A stretch of 37,695 bases of DNA. It comes from Psychrosphaera sp. (lineage in GTDB: Bacteria; Pseudomonadota; Gammaproteobacteria; Enterobacterales; Alteromonadaceae). Of the stretch, positions 8,162 through 17,791 are shown in pieces (positions within the stretch are counted from its first letter, which is position 1; each line of letters opens with the position of its first letter). The notes under the pieces are model-generated. The model was not told where the DNA came from. It did not search any database and saw nothing but the letters and a program-made list of their open reading frames with translations. The DNA lies in contig JAOHFM010000010.1 in NCBI GenBank assembly GCA_028098005.1, positions 1 through 37,695 of the forward strand, in the 5' to 3' direction. The position numbers were made by a program, and so were the translations under genes.

Positions 8162-10081
8162 ATGCTGAAGAAGTTCATATTTTCATTACCTATACAAACC
8201 AAAATCACACTTACCTTAATAGGTGCGATTATTATATCCACAAGTATCGTTAGCTACGTTGGTCACTCTAAAGCTCAATCCATTATGCTAGAGCGAATGG
8301 AAAACTCAGAGTTACCTAATGTGGTTCAAAGAATAAGAGATAAAGTCGAAGGCGAAACCGCTTCGATGAAATCAATTACTCGCACTATTGCCACCAACCC
8401 GTATATCCACAAATGGTTAGATAGCGGAAAGCACAAGTCCGAAGAGCAAACGCTTATAGATTATCTAAAGCAAATACAGGTTGATAATGGCTTGAGCAAT
8501 GCATCGTTTGCTTTTAGAGATACCGCAGAGTATTGGAATCAAGACGGCTTCTTGAGAGTTTTAAAAAATGATCAAGCTGATGGCTGGTTTTTTGCCTTTA
8601 CTAATAGTAATAAGGCTGAGTCCGCTAGTATTTACGCTTATCCAAACGGTAATGTCGATATGTTTGTTAATTATCAAATGTTAGGCGGCAAAGGTATTTC
8701 TGGTGTATCTAAGTCACTAAATGACATGGTTAGCTATTTGAGTAGTTTCAAACTAGAAGAAACTGGCTTTGTCTATTTAGTTGATAATAATGGGCTAATA
8801 CAAATCCATAAAGATAAGTCTAAAGCAAACGCAGAATCTTTAAAAAACGAATACAGTAAAATACAAACACACAAGCTATTGCAAGAAAAAGACTTTGCGT
8901 ATCAGAATGATGGAAAGTTAGTTGTAGCCACTAGCTTTATCCCGTCATTAGGCTGGTATGTTGTTGCGGAAGTCCCTACCGTTGAGTTGCATGCTGGATT
9001 AAACGAAAGTAGAAACCATATGATCATGTGGTTCTTAATTGTAGTAATTGTACTAGGGTTTATCGCACGTTACTTCTCGAAGATGTTGATGCTTCCTATC
9101 ATTGCGCTAGCTAAAGTGTTTCAAAATCTTGGTGACGGGTCGGGTGATTTGTCCTACCGAATTAATCGCTACGGTAAAGATGAAATTTCTAGCTTAGCGC
9201 AGGGGTTTAATCAGTTTTTAGATAAAATTCGAAATATTATTATTAACTTGTCAGATACTTCTATTGAGTTAAAGAGCGCGTCAGATAGTGTGTCTCAAAG
9301 TGCTCAAGAAACTAAACAAAGCGCGGAGCTTGAAAGAGATCAATCAATTCATGCTGCTACCGCTGTTAATCAAATGGGCGTAACCATTGGTGATATTGCA
9401 AAAAGTGCAAATGTTGCTTCGGAAGCAACGCAAATAGCTATGGAAAAAGCCCAAGTTGCTCAAACCGTTGTAGGTGAATCTACTCAGTTTATAAATGTGA
9501 TGGCTAACGGGATGAAAAGTGTTTCTTCTACTATTGAGTCTTTGGCTGAAAAAAGTGGAAATATTAGTAGCGTGTTAGACGTAATTAGAGGGGTTTCAGA
9601 ACAGACTAATTTACTGGCGTTAAATGCGGCAATAGAAGCTGCACGAGCAGGAGAGCAAGGACGTGGCTTTGCTGTAGTCGCTGATGAAGTTCGTAACTTA
9701 GCTAAACGAACAAGCGAATCTACTGACGAAATTGCAGCAATGATATCTCAACTACAAAGTGAGTCTGAAATTGCGGTTCAGGGCGTTAGGGAAAATAGAC
9801 AATTGGCTTCGCAAGGTGCTGAATCTTCTCAAGAAGCGAACCAGGCCCTCCAGGAAATTACCAAACAAATCGACATGCTGTCAGGTTTAAACATGCAAGT
9901 TGCCACAGCGACGGAAGAGCAACTTACGGTTGTTAATGAAATTAATGAACACGTTCAAAATGTAAGTAAAAACAGTGAAAAATCGGCACTAAATGCAAAT
10001 GAGATGGCCCACTCAAGCGATGAGCTTAATGCTTTAGCAGCGCAATTAGATAAGCTAGTTGGCTCATTTAAAGTTAACTAA
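8162..10081 (+). CDS. Methyl-accepting chemotaxis protein with Cache sensor
   Basis: The 639-residue receptor has a first membrane helix (about 13-35), a periplasmic sensor of about 250 residues, a second helix (about 286-306), a HAMP segment and a long coiled-coil signalling domain. The conserved hairpin tip that contacts CheA and CheW ([20 protein letters not shown], about residue 480 on) is intact. The sensor contains GISGVSKSL and [19 protein letters not shown], typical of double-Cache domains that bind small ligands such as amino or organic acids; the ligand cannot be named. The C-terminus ends in [10 protein letters not shown] with no CheR-tethering pentapeptide. A sigma-28 promoter lies upstream. 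It is a lone chemoreceptor, with no che genes in the window. Confidence 0.96.
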   Translation: MLKKFIFSLPIQTKITLTLIGAIIISTSIVSYVGHSKAQSIMLERMENSELPNVVQRIRDKVEGETASMKSITRTIATNPYIHKWLDSGKHKSEEQTLIDYLKQIQVDNGLSNASFAFRDTAEYWNQDGFLRVLKNDQADGWFFAFTNSNKAESASIYAYPNGNVDMFVNYQMLGGKGISGVSKSLNDMVSYLSSFKLEETGFVYLVDNNGLIQIHKDKSKANAESLKNEYSKIQTHKLLQEKDFAYQNDGKLVVATSFIPSLGWYVVAEVPTVELHAGLNESRNHMIMWFLIVVIVLGFIARYFSKMLMLPIIALAKVFQNLGDGSGDLSYRINRYGKDEISSLAQGFNQFLDKIRNIIINLSDTSIELKSASDSVSQSAQETKQSAELERDQSIHAATAVNQMGVTIGDIAKSANVASEATQIAMEKAQVAQTVVGESTQFINVMANGMKSVSSTIESLAEKSGNISSVLDVIRGVSEQTNLLALNAAIEAARAGEQGRGFAVVADEVRNLAKRTSESTDEIAAMISQLQSESEIAVQGVRENRQLASQGAESSQEANQALQEITKQIDMLSGLNMQVATATEEQLTVVNEINEHVQNVSKNSEKSALNANEMAHSSDELNALAAQLDKLVGSFKVN

Positions 10082-10106
10082 CAATACCCTCGGTGATGAT
10101 CTACTA

Positions 10107-10142
10107 TACTAGTAAGTGCGTATGAAATTGCACTTACTAGTA
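10107..10142. repeat. 13-bp perfect inverted repeat
   Basis: TACTAGTAAGTGC (10107-10119) is exactly mirrored at 10130-10142 with a 10-base spacer. It lies 26 bases after the chemoreceptor stop and 23 bases before the peroxiredoxin-like ATG. No T-run follows on either strand, so it is either a non-canonical terminator or RNA hairpin, or a DNA operator for the downstream gene. Confidence 0.6.
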
Positions 10143-10165
10143 AAACCATAATCGCTGGGAGTATT

Positions 10166-10717
10166 ATGTTTACCAACAAGTTACACCCTGGAACTTGTTT
10201 TCCAAATATTAACGTTCAATTTTCCGAAACAGAAAGTTTTCAATTAGGATCGCCCATTAATAGTGATGCAGATTGGCAACTCATTGTTGTTTACAGAGGC
10301 GCTCACTGTCCTTTGTGTACCAAGTTCCTTGAAGAGTTAGACGAAGTTAAGTACTTGTTCCTTGATATAGGGATTGAAATTATTGCCATATCTGCAGACC
10401 GCCTAGCTCAACTTCAAAGTCACAAACAAAAGATGGACGTGAATTTCCCATTAGGTTACGGATTAAGTTTGGCAGATATGGACAAGCTTGGAGTGTTTAA
10501 GTCTGTACCAAGAAATGATCATGAAACAGACCATGTTTTTTCTGAACCAGCACTGTTTGTTATTGACCGAGAACGAACACTTATAGCTGTGGACCTCAGT
10601 AATAACCCATTTTCAAGACCCGCTGTGATCAATTTATTAAATGGTATGAAGTGGATTCGAGACCCTGACAACAACTACCCTATTCGAGGAACACACAATG
10701 AGCCAGTTGAGGCTTAG
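10166..10717 (+). CDS. Peroxiredoxin-like (AhpC/TSA redoxin) protein
   Basis: The 183-residue cytoplasmic protein has a thioredoxin-fold core. VVYRGAHCPLC carries Cys48 and Cys51 in the position of the peroxidatic cysteine region, followed by EIIAISADR and the later EPALFVIDRE strand with cis-proline context. It matches the peroxiredoxin-like branch of the AhpC/TSA family, which reduces peroxides or disulfides using thiols. The CxxC form, rather than a lone TxxC, makes a disulfide reductase role possible. The start is firm: GGGAG lies just before the ATG at 10166. A 13-bp inverted repeat precedes it and may regulate it. The next gene is convergent, 16 bases away. Confidence 0.8.
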   Translation: MFTNKLHPGTCFPNINVQFSETESFQLGSPINSDADWQLIVVYRGAHCPLCTKFLEELDEVKYLFLDIGIEIIAISADRLAQLQSHKQKMDVNFPLGYGLSLADMDKLGVFKSVPRNDHETDHVFSEPALFVIDRERTLIAVDLSNNPFSRPAVINLLNGMKWIRDPDNNYPIRGTHNEPVEA

Positions 10718-10733
10718 TTTTGTGCGTTAGGGG

Positions 10734-11180
10734 TCACCTCTCTGAATCTCGATATTTCTCAGACCAGTAACTAGCAAATGTTTGCTGGTCTATGACGCCA
10801 TTTTCATACTCTAAATACACCATCCACTGCATAATGGGTTCTGCACACAAGCCAATTAAAAGCGTCGCCGAATAGCGGTTGTGTGCCTTCTCCTCTAAAA
10901 TAATAGGTATATGACCCATCTGCATGTTTAATGGTTCTATCCATGCTTTTTTTAACTTAATTTTTGATTCAATATCTAGTAAATAAACTTCTTCAGATTT
11001 AACAAAGGTGTGATCGAAAGTAATGGTACTTTCCGTAAACATAAGTTGCAGACAAGGTGTTGTTTCAGGACCACAATTATTAATATTCTGTTCGTTTTTT
11101 AAAGGCGAACATGCACAAAGCATAAAAACTAAACTACTGCTTAGTATCATTATTTGCAGCAATGTAGATTTTTTAATCAC
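10734..11180 (-). CDS. Small lipoprotein of unknown function, divergent from ccoN
   Basis: The 148-residue protein has a lipoprotein signal: basic start, hydrophobic core, then L21-C22-A23-C24, with Cys24 as the likely lipidated residue. The mature part is strand-rich and includes NMQMGHIPIILEE, then YSATLLIGLCAEPIMQWMVYLE. That layout, with a Met-Gly-His stretch and a closing tryptophan strand, is reminiscent of FixH/YtkA-type beta sandwiches, some of which handle copper; this is inference from pattern only. The start codon is GTG at 11180 with GAGA 6 bases upstream. An FNR-like site lies 17 bases upstream of this start. The gene faces the oxidase operon, so a role in cbb3 maturation is possible but unproven. 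Confidence 0.6.
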   Translation of the reverse strand: MIKKSTLLQIMILSSSLVFMLCACSPLKNEQNINNCGPETTPCLQLMFTESTITFDHTFVKSEEVYLLDIESKIKLKKAWIEPLNMQMGHIPIILEEKAHNRYSATLLIGLCAEPIMQWMVYLEYENGVIDQQTFASYWSEKYRDSER

Positions 11181-11196
11181 TTGAATTCTCTAATTA

Positions 11197-11210
11197 TTGA
11201 TCTGGGACAA
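11197..11210. promoter_or_regulatory. Candidate FNR box upstream of ccoN
   Basis: TTGAT-CTGG-GACAA matches the TTGAT-N4-ATCAA consensus at 8 of 10 fixed positions. It lies 163 bases before the ccoN ATG and 17 bases before the divergent lipoprotein start. A -10-like TATGAT follows at 11229-11234, giving a site centre about 38 bases before the implied start of transcription, close to a class II activator position. cbb3 oxidase operons are well-known FNR targets. Confidence 0.5.
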
Positions 11211-11373
11211 TATATTGCCCTTGGTTGCTATGATTTTACGCTTAAAGTCTTTATCATGCACGTGCGTAAAAGTCTCTCGCTTGAATTTTTGGATAATTTA
11301 CCGCCAAAATTTGAAAAAGAGTCTAATATTTATAACTTTAATAATACTTTTCACGGGTAAGTGGAACCATACT

Positions 11374-12801
11374 ATGACAACAACAAATATTGCTCACCCA
11401 GAGTACAACTACAAGGTCGTTAGGCAATTTGCTTTAACAACTGTATTGTGGGGTATCATTGGTATGAGCGTAGGTGTATTGATTGCTGCGCAATTAATAT
11501 GGCCTGCACTAAACTTTGATACACCTTGGTTAACATTCTCACGATTACGTCCTTTACATACAAATGCTGTAATTTTCGCATTTGGTACAAGTGCCCTATT
11601 CGCAACATCTTATTATGTTGTACAACGTACTTGTAAAGTAAGACTTATCAGCGACAAAATAGCAGCATTTACGTTCTGGGGTTGGCAAGCAATTATACTT
11701 TCTGCTGTCATCTCTTTACCTTTAGGTTATACAACTTCTAAAGAGTATGCAGAGCTAGAGTGGCCAATCGATATTGCCATTGCGGTAGTTTGGATTGCCT
11801 ATGCATATGTGTTTTTAGGAACATTAGCAATCAGAAAAACTAGCCACATATACGTAGCTAACTGGTTCTATGCTGGTTTCATTGTAACCGTCGCTGTTCT
11901 TCACATTGTAAACAGCCAAGCAATTTCTGTTAACGAAATGAAGTCTTACTCCATTTACTCAGGTGCAGTCGACGCCATGATTCAATGGTGGTATGGTCAC
12001 AACGCCGTTGGTTTCTTATTAACAGCTGGTTTCTTAGGTATGATGTATTACTTCGTTCCTAAACAAGCTGAGCGTCCGGTTTACTCTTACCGTTTGTCAG
12101 TTGTTCACTTTTGGGCACTAGTTTCTTTATACATTTGGGCTGGCCCGCACCACTTGCACTACACTGCACTTCCTGATTGGACTCAGTCAGTAGGTATGGT
12201 TATGTCAGTTATTTTATTTATCCCTTCTTGGGGTGGTATGATTAACGGTATCATGACGCTGTCTGGCGCATGGCATAAACTTAAAACTGACCCAGTTCTT
12301 CGATTCCTAATTGTTTCATTGTCTTTTTACGGTATGTCTACGTTTGAAGGTCCAATGATGGCAATTAAATCTGTAAATGCATTGTCACACTATACAGATT
12401 GGACCATTGGTCACGTTCACTCAGGCGCTTTAGGCTGGGTTGCTATGATTTCAATAGGTGCTCTTTATCACCTTATTCCTCGTCTTTACGGTAAAACTCA
12501 AATGTTCGACCTGAAGCTTGTTAACCACCACTTCTGGTTACACACTATCGGTGTGGTTTTATACATAGTAGCAATGTGGATTTCAGGTGTTATGCAAGGT
12601 CTAATGTGGCGTGCGGTTAACGCTGACGGTACATTAACGTATAGCTTCGTTCAAAGCTTAGAGGCTTCAAAACCTTTCTACTTTGTACGATTCGTAGGTG
12701 GTGTATTTATTGTTGCTGGTATGCTTGTTATGGCCTACAACGTTTATAAAACTGTTCGTGGTGCTAAACCACAACAAGAAGAATACCCAGAAGCGGCGTA
12801 A
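11374..12801 (+). CDS. ccoN: Cytochrome c oxidase cbb3-type subunit I
   Basis: The 475-residue catalytic subunit has about 12 membrane helices. It reduces oxygen to water at the low-spin heme b and high-spin heme b3/CuB centres and pumps protons. Histidines for the metal centres are seen in [30 protein letters not shown] and [10 protein letters not shown]. The ATG at 11374 is preferred over upstream in-frame starts, because it gives the family length, a standard N-terminus ([20 protein letters not shown]) and a GGAA ribosome site. It is first in ccoNOQP, with ccoO 14 bases on. A candidate FNR box lies upstream. Assignment to the cbb3 class is certain from the following ccoO and ccoP. Confidence 0.97.
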   Translation: MTTTNIAHPEYNYKVVRQFALTTVLWGIIGMSVGVLIAAQLIWPALNFDTPWLTFSRLRPLHTNAVIFAFGTSALFATSYYVVQRTCKVRLISDKIAAFTFWGWQAIILSAVISLPLGYTTSKEYAELEWPIDIAIAVVWIAYAYVFLGTLAIRKTSHIYVANWFYAGFIVTVAVLHIVNSQAISVNEMKSYSIYSGAVDAMIQWWYGHNAVGFLLTAGFLGMMYYFVPKQAERPVYSYRLSVVHFWALVSLYIWAGPHHLHYTALPDWTQSVGMVMSVILFIPSWGGMINGIMTLSGAWHKLKTDPVLRFLIVSLSFYGMSTFEGPMMAIKSVNALSHYTDWTIGHVHSGALGWVAMISIGALYHLIPRLYGKTQMFDLKLVNHHFWLHTIGVVLYIVAMWISGVMQGLMWRAVNADGTLTYSFVQSLEASKPFYFVRFVGGVFIVAGMLVMAYNVYKTVRGAKPQQEEYPEAA

Positions 12802-12815
12802 GGAGAAGTTATATA

Positions 12816-13463
12816 ATGGCAACTAACCATCATGAGAAAATAGAGAAAAGCGTACCGCTTCTCGTTATTTTTACTATTATCGCTATCAGTTTTGGTGCAT
12901 TGGTGGAAATCACTCCATTAATGTTCCAAAAAGATACAACACAGCCTATTAAAAACCTAAGGGCATTGACTGCGCTAGAAATGGAAGGTCGAGACATTTA
13001 TATTCGTGAAGGTTGTAACAACTGTCACAGTCAAATGATCCGCCCTTTCCGTGCTGAAGTAGAACGTTATGGACATTACTCTGTTGCGGGCGAATCAGTA
13101 TGGGATCATCCATTCTTGTGGGGCTCTAAGCGTACTGGTCCTGATTTAGCGCGTGTTGGTCAACGTTACAGCGATGACTGGCATTACGCTCATTTAATGA
13201 ATCCTAGAGACGTTGTACCTCAGTCAAATATGCCATCATTCCCGTGGCTAGATGAGAACGTTCTTACGGGCGAGTACACTGCGAAGAAATTCGAAGTATT
13301 TAACCGTCTAACTGCTGGTAAAACACATAAAGATGAAAATGGTAATTACATTCCTCTTTATTCGGCTGAAGACATTGCTGGTGCGCAAGCTGCTGTTGAA
13401 GGTAAAACTGAAATGCAGGCTCTTATTGCATACTTGCAACAACTAGGTACTCACCTTAAGTAG
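12816..13463 (+). CDS. ccoO: Cytochrome c oxidase cbb3-type subunit II (mono-heme)
   Basis: The 215-residue membrane-anchored cytochrome c has one N-terminal helix (about 13-32) and one heme c site C67-N-N-C70-H71, followed by SQMIRPF and the typical [11 protein letters not shown]. The axial methionine is probably in SNMPSFPWL. It passes electrons from CcoP to the heme b of CcoN on the periplasmic side. An AGGAG ribosome site overlaps the end of ccoN. Length and spacing are as expected for the family. Confidence 0.97.
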   Translation: MATNHHEKIEKSVPLLVIFTIIAISFGALVEITPLMFQKDTTQPIKNLRALTALEMEGRDIYIREGCNNCHSQMIRPFRAEVERYGHYSVAGESVWDHPFLWGSKRTGPDLARVGQRYSDDWHYAHLMNPRDVVPQSNMPSFPWLDENVLTGEYTAKKFEVFNRLTAGKTHKDENGNYIPLYSAEDIAGAQAAVEGKTEMQALIAYLQQLGTHLK

Positions 13464-13468
13464 ACGTT

Positions 13469-13651
13469 ATGGATTACGGTACATATAGAGGCGTTTATAC
13501 TTTAATTTTATTAGTTTTATTTTTGATTATCGTTTATTGGGCATACAGTAAAAATCGTAAAAGTGATTTTGACGACATTGCCCAGTCTATCTTAGAAGAT
13601 GACGTAAATGATAATCCGCGTAAAAAGGAATCATCAAATGATAATGACTGA
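13469..13651 (+). CDS. ccoQ: cbb3 oxidase small subunit
   Basis: The 60-residue protein has one membrane helix (about 8-25, VYTLILLVLFLIIVYWAY) and a charged cytoplasmic tail with DDIAQSILEDD. This is the usual form of CcoQ, which stabilises the oxidase complex. It starts 5 bases after the ccoO stop, and its end overlaps the start of ccoP by 14 bases, which suggests coupled translation. Confidence 0.92.
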   Translation: MDYGTYRGVYTLILLVLFLIIVYWAYSKNRKSDFDDIAQSILEDDVNDNPRKKESSNDND

Positions 13652-14612
13652 TTTTTGGAGTTGGTGGATTATAATCCTAACCGTGTTCTCCATTGTGGCT
13701 TGTTTTGTAATAATTACAGCCAACCTTAAGAACTACACACACGTTGAAGAAGGCGAATCAATGGGTCATGAATTTGACGGCATTGAAGAACTAAATAACC
13801 CGCTACCTAAGTGGTGGACATATTTGTTCTATTTCATCTTGGTTTGGTCTGTAGGCTACTTAGCATTGTTCCCAGGACTGGGTAACTATGAAGGGTTACT
13901 TGGCTGGAAAAGCTCTAACCAAGGAATTACTACCTTAGCAGAGTCTAAGGCGTTGTCTGAAAAGGCAAAAGCTGAGGGTTTGTTAGTTAAGCTTGACCAA
14001 GAAATGAAGAAAGCTGACGAAGTGTATGGTCCTGTTTTCAAGAAGCTAGCTGACCAACCTATTTTAGACCTTGCGTATGACGAAGAAGGTTTTAAAGTAG
14101 GTCAACGCTTATACCTTCAAAACTGTGCGTTATGCCATGGTTCAGACGCTCGTGGTTCAGAGGGATTCCCTAACCTACGCGATAATGATTGGTTGTATGG
14201 CGACTCGCCAGAAACGATAAAAGAAACATTATTGTATGGCCGTAAAGCAGCAATGCCAGCTTGGCAAGCGGCATTAGGTGACCAAGGGATTGAAGAGATG
14301 ACAGCCTATGTGCTTAAATTAGCTGGACGTAAAGTTAATGATAAGTTGGCTGATGCTGGTGAAGCTAAGTTTGGTATGTGTGCAGCATGTCACGGTGCAG
14401 ACGGCAAAGGCTCACTGGCTCATAACCTACCATTTGGTGCACCAAACTTAACAGATAATATCTGGTTATATGGTGGTTCTAAAAAAGCGGTTGAAGATAC
14501 TCTTCGATATGGCCGCAACGGCGTAATGCCAGCATGGAAAGATGTACTTGGCGAAGATAAAGTACATGTTATTTCTGCATATATTTACAATATTTCACAC
14601 CCTGACAAATAA
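13638..14612 (+). CDS. ccoP: cbb3 oxidase subunit III (di-heme cytochrome c)
   Basis: The 324-residue protein has two N-terminal membrane helices (about 7-27 and 60-80) and two cytochrome c domains. The heme sites are C163-A-L-C166-H167 and C248-A-A-C251-H252, each followed by a glycine-rich loop and a later AMPAW or VMPAW methionine motif. It takes electrons from soluble or membrane cytochrome c and gives them to CcoO. The ATG at 13638 is chosen because AGGAA lies 7 bases before it; another ATG at 13644 is also in frame, and an upstream ATG at 13608 lies inside ccoQ. The two cytochrome domains are similar to each other, as usual. A terminator follows. Confidence 0.96.
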   Translation: MIMTDFWSWWIIILTVFSIVACFVIITANLKNYTHVEEGESMGHEFDGIEELNNPLPKWWTYLFYFILVWSVGYLALFPGLGNYEGLLGWKSSNQGITTLAESKALSEKAKAEGLLVKLDQEMKKADEVYGPVFKKLADQPILDLAYDEEGFKVGQRLYLQNCALCHGSDARGSEGFPNLRDNDWLYGDSPETIKETLLYGRKAAMPAWQAALGDQGIEEMTAYVLKLAGRKVNDKLADAGEAKFGMCAACHGADGKGSLAHNLPFGAPNLTDNIWLYGGSKKAVEDTLRYGRNGVMPAWKDVLGEDKVHVISAYIYNISHPDK

Positions 14613-14625
14613 ATTAGGGTAAAAT

Positions 14626-14651
14626 AAAAGGCCTCTTCGGAGGCTTTTTTT
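14626..14651 (+). terminator. Rho-independent terminator after ccoP
   Basis: GCCTC (14631-14635), a TTCG tetraloop, and GAGGC (14640-14644) are flanked by AAAAG and seven T residues. It closes ccoNOQP just before ccoH, so ccoHIS expression needs read-through or its own promoter. Confidence 0.85.
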
Positions 14652-14677
14652 ATGTCTAAAATATAATGAGTAGTTAA

Positions 14678-15157
14678 ATGAAATCGAATAGCACAGCTTG
14701 GTACAAAAATGGATGGGTTTGGTTAATTATTGCCCTTCCAGCTTTAACGGTAGTAGCCGGTATTGCAACAGTAGTAATTACTAGTTTAAACCAGCCAGAA
14801 ATGGTTGTTGACGATTACTACAAAAAAGGTAAGGCCATAAACCAAGAACTTACTTTGTATCAGGCATACACAGATTCTGGCATTCAATTGGATGTAAGAT
14901 TAGAAGGTCAACGTTTTGAGCTTAAGTCTTCAGAAGTTTTATCTGCAATTAAAATTAATCTAGTTCATTCAACTCAAGGTAAGCGAGACCTTAACTTTGT
15001 TATGACGCCCAATGCCGTTGGAACTTATACAAAAACGTTAGACACTGCCTTGACTGGTAAATGGACCGTGTTTGTAGAGCCAATGGACGGGACGTGGAAG
15101 GTTCAACAAAAGTTAGCATTTCCAAATTCAGATTGGACAAAATTGGTAGCGGAATAA
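14678..15157 (+). CDS. ccoH: cbb3 oxidase assembly protein CcoH/FixH
   Basis: The 159-residue protein has a single N-terminal helix (about 13-36) preceded by AWYKNGWVWLII, followed by the family signature DDYYKKGKAIN and a periplasmic beta-sandwich domain. FixH/CcoH is needed for stable assembly of the oxidase with its copper. The ATG at 14678 has a weak GAG site. It comes 65 bases after ccoP, across the terminator, and 4 bases before the ccoI start, so ccoH-I-S form a tight unit. Confidence 0.93.
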   Translation: MKSNSTAWYKNGWVWLIIALPALTVVAGIATVVITSLNQPEMVVDDYYKKGKAINQELTLYQAYTDSGIQLDVRLEGQRFELKSSEVLSAIKINLVHSTQGKRDLNFVMTPNAVGTYTKTLDTALTGKWTVFVEPMDGTWKVQQKLAFPNSDWTKLVAE

Positions 15158-15161
15158 AACT

Positions 15162-17573
15162 TTGGAAAAATGTTTTCATTGTGGCTCAGATGTATTAAAC
15201 GACGGTGAGCCTCTATTTATTAAAAATAAAGGTCAATTAGAGCCAGTCTGTTGCCGTGGTTGCAAAGCTATTTCTGAGCATATATTAGGTAATGGTCTCT
15301 CTAATTATTACGAATTCCGCTCTGAATTAGCGTCAAAACCTACTGATGAATATAACAACAGTTCTTATGATATTTATGCTGACGAGTCTTACCTAGGTTT
15401 AATAGCAACACAAAGGGATGGCGTTCACCAAATAACGCTATCTATTGATAATATTCACTGTGCTGCATGTGCGTGGCTTATTGAGCAGGCGTTGTCTAGC
15501 ATTAACGGTTTAAACAAGATTAGTGTTAATACAATCAGTCAGCGTGCTACGTTGCAATGGGACAATAGAGAAGTAACGTTAGATATTATCCTTAAACGAT
15601 TTGATAGTGTTGGTTACCCCGCCACTCCGTTTAAAGTGTCTGACGTAGAAGTCACATTAAAAAATAAAGAAAAACAATATATTAAAAGGCTCGGTGTTGC
15701 CGGGCTTTTCACTATGCAAGTTATGATGCTTGCCGTAGCTATGTATTTCGGCGCGTTCGAAAGCATGGAAAGTCATCAAATTGGCTATTTTAAGTGGATC
15801 AGCTTCTTGTTATCTATGCCCGTAATTTTATACTCAGCGGTCCCTTTCTTAACGGGTGCAATAAGCTCCATAAAAGCCAAGACGCTCAATATGGACGTTC
15901 CGGTTTCAGTGGCTATATATGGCGCATTTATTGCGAGTTTATACCAGCTGATAATTAATGGAATGGATGGCTCAAAAGGAGAAGTGTTTTTCGAAAGTAT
16001 CTCTATGTTCACTTTTCTCTTATTAATTGGGAAATACTTAGAATTTAGAGCAAAAAGTAAAGCGATCCTTTCTAACTCTAACCTTTCATCGTCATTGCCC
16101 TCAACGGTAACAAAGTTAGTAAAAGGCACTCAAATAACCTGCCTAGTAAAAGATATAAATGTAGGTGACTTCGTTACTATAAAAGCAGGTGAAAAAATAG
16201 CGGTTGACGGCATAATTACCGATGGCCAAACACAAGTCAATGAGTCAGTACTGACTGGAGAATTTTCGCCTATACCTAAAGGTATCAACGACACTGTTCT
16301 AGCCGGTAGCATAAACTCTGATGGTTTCATTACAGTAGAAGTGTCAGCGACAGACCAAGATACAGCTCTGGCAGAAATAAACTCAATGCAGGAATCTTTT
16401 GCCGACTTTAAACCAAAGTACAGTCAAGTTGCCGACCGAGTTGCACATTGGTTTGTGTTAGCTCAGTTAGTTATATCTATCTTAACTTATATCTATTGGG
16501 CTCAAAACAGCCCATCAGATGCGCTTTGGATTTCACTTTCAGTTTTAGTTGCCACCTGCCCTTGCGCGTTAAGCCTAGCAACGCCTACTGCATATACATG
16601 TGTACTATCGACACTCTCAAAAAGTGGTATTTTAATAAAGGATGCGGTTGCTTTTGATAGATTAAATCAAATAAATACCGTTATCTTTGACAAAACAGGC
16701 ACTTTATCAGAAGGGGTATTCTCCATTACTGAGTCCAACTGGAATAAAGAAAATATTCCTTACGGCGTAAATGAACAACAAATTCTAAGTTATGTATACC
16801 TCCTAGAGAGAGACTCTGAGCACCCTATTGCAAAAGCCTTCTCAAAAGAAGCGTTGGCTATTGAAAATGTAGATACGGTTAGAATGGCGGCAGCTAACGT
16901 TAACGTAGAAATGGGAAAAGGAATTTCAGGCTTAGTAAACAACCTAAAAATTAAGATTGGAAGCGCGGAATTTTGTGGCGTAGCGAGAAGTAAAGCAAAT
17001 GTTTATGTTGTTATTGATAACAAACTTGTTGTCAGTTTTTTAGCCGAGGACAAGTTAAGATCTGAAGCTCAACAAACATTAGCAACGTTAAAATTAATGA
17101 ATAAAAAGCTAGTTATGCTAACTGGCGATTCAAGTATTAATGCGGATAAACTGGTTCATGGTTTACCATTAGATCATATTGAAACAGGATGCTCACCTAA
17201 ATTTAAAGCTAATTATATACGGTCTTTACAAAAACAAGATAACGCCACTTTAATGGTTGGGGACGGGATAAATGATGCTCCCGTATTGGCAGGATCTGAC
17301 GTAAGTCTAGCAATGGGCGGTGGCGCTGACATCACAAAACAAGTAGCCGATGTCATTGTTGCAAACAATTCACTAAAGGCCGTATCAACATTACTGCAAA
17401 ACGCGGCCAAAACCCGGCAAATAATCAAACAAAATTTGTACTGGGCTTTAGTGTACAACTTGAGTATCTTACCAGTTGCGATGATGGGCTTGGTACCTCC
17501 TTATATTGCTGTTGTCGGAATGTCTGCGAGTTCAATTATCGTAGTTAGTAACTCACTAAGGTTATTAAAATGA
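15162..17573 (+). CDS. ccoI: Copper-transporting P1B-type ATPase for cbb3 maturation
   Basis: The 803-residue protein has an N-terminal cysteine-rich domain (C4, C7, C30, C31, C34), a heavy-metal-associated domain with C100-A-A-C103, eight expected membrane helices, the CPC metal channel motif (C466-P-C468), the phosphorylated aspartate D510 in DKTGT, an HP motif in SEHPIAKA, and GDGIND at 700-705. It matches CcoI/FixI, which exports copper to the periplasm for insertion into CcoN. No ATG is available near the family N-terminus; the start is the TTG at 15162, with GGA about 8-10 bases upstream. It ends with an ATGA overlap with ccoS. Confidence 0.96.
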   Translation: MEKCFHCGSDVLNDGEPLFIKNKGQLEPVCCRGCKAISEHILGNGLSNYYEFRSELASKPTDEYNNSSYDIYADESYLGLIATQRDGVHQITLSIDNIHCAACAWLIEQALSSINGLNKISVNTISQRATLQWDNREVTLDIILKRFDSVGYPATPFKVSDVEVTLKNKEKQYIKRLGVAGLFTMQVMMLAVAMYFGAFESMESHQIGYFKWISFLLSMPVILYSAVPFLTGAISSIKAKTLNMDVPVSVAIYGAFIASLYQLIINGMDGSKGEVFFESISMFTFLLLIGKYLEFRAKSKAILSNSNLSSSLPSTVTKLVKGTQITCLVKDINVGDFVTIKAGEKIAVDGIITDGQTQVNESVLTGEFSPIPKGINDTVLAGSINSDGFITVEVSATDQDTALAEINSMQESFADFKPKYSQVADRVAHWFVLAQLVISILTYIYWAQNSPSDALWISLSVLVATCPCALSLATPTAYTCVLSTLSKSGILIKDAVAFDRLNQINTVIFDKTGTLSEGVFSITESNWNKENIPYGVNEQQILSYVYLLERDSEHPIAKAFSKEALAIENVDTVRMAAANVNVEMGKGISGLVNNLKIKIGSAEFCGVARSKANVYVVIDNKLVVSFLAEDKLRSEAQQTLATLKLMNKKLVMLTGDSSINADKLVHGLPLDHIETGCSPKFKANYIRSLQKQDNATLMVGDGINDAPVLAGSDVSLAMGGGADITKQVADVIVANNSLKAVSTLLQNAAKTRQIIKQNLYWALVYNLSILPVAMMGLVPPYIAVVGMSASSIIVVSNSLRLLK

Positions 17574-17761
17574 ACATAATATATTACTTAATCCCTGTCG
17601 CTATTCTATTTATGGTAATTGGCGTTATCGCTTTCTTTTGGGCGACAAAATCAGAACAATTTGAAGACCTTGAAAAACAAGGGTTATCTATACTTATGGA
17701 TGATGTTAAGGCGCCTGAAAAGCAAGAGCAAACTAAAGAAAATAAGAGTGACAATCATTAA
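17570..17761 (+). CDS. ccoS: cbb3 oxidase maturation protein CcoS
   Basis: The 63-residue protein has one membrane helix (about 4-27) with FWATKSEQFEDLEKQG after it, then ILMDD and a charged tail. This is the family pattern. CcoS is needed for insertion of heme and copper cofactors in CcoN. It overlaps the end of ccoI by four bases (ATGA), a sign of coupled translation. Confidence 0.94.
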   Translation: MNIIYYLIPVAILFMVIGVIAFFWATKSEQFEDLEKQGLSILMDDVKAPEKQEQTKENKSDNH

Positions 17762-17791
17762 TAGACAAATAAATTAGAAGGTTAAAAAACG

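Noticed and set aside
11197..11373. N-terminal extension of CcoN starting at 11197
   Set aside because: The extra 59 residues do not resemble CcoN and cover the FNR-like site; the ATG at 11374 gives the family length.
14662..14667. TATAAT as a ccoH promoter
   Set aside because: It is only 10 bases before the ccoH start codon, leaving no room for a transcription start and ribosome site.
15785..16129. 114-codon open frame on the minus strand inside ccoI
   Set aside because: It is the shadow of the membrane part of the copper ATPase.
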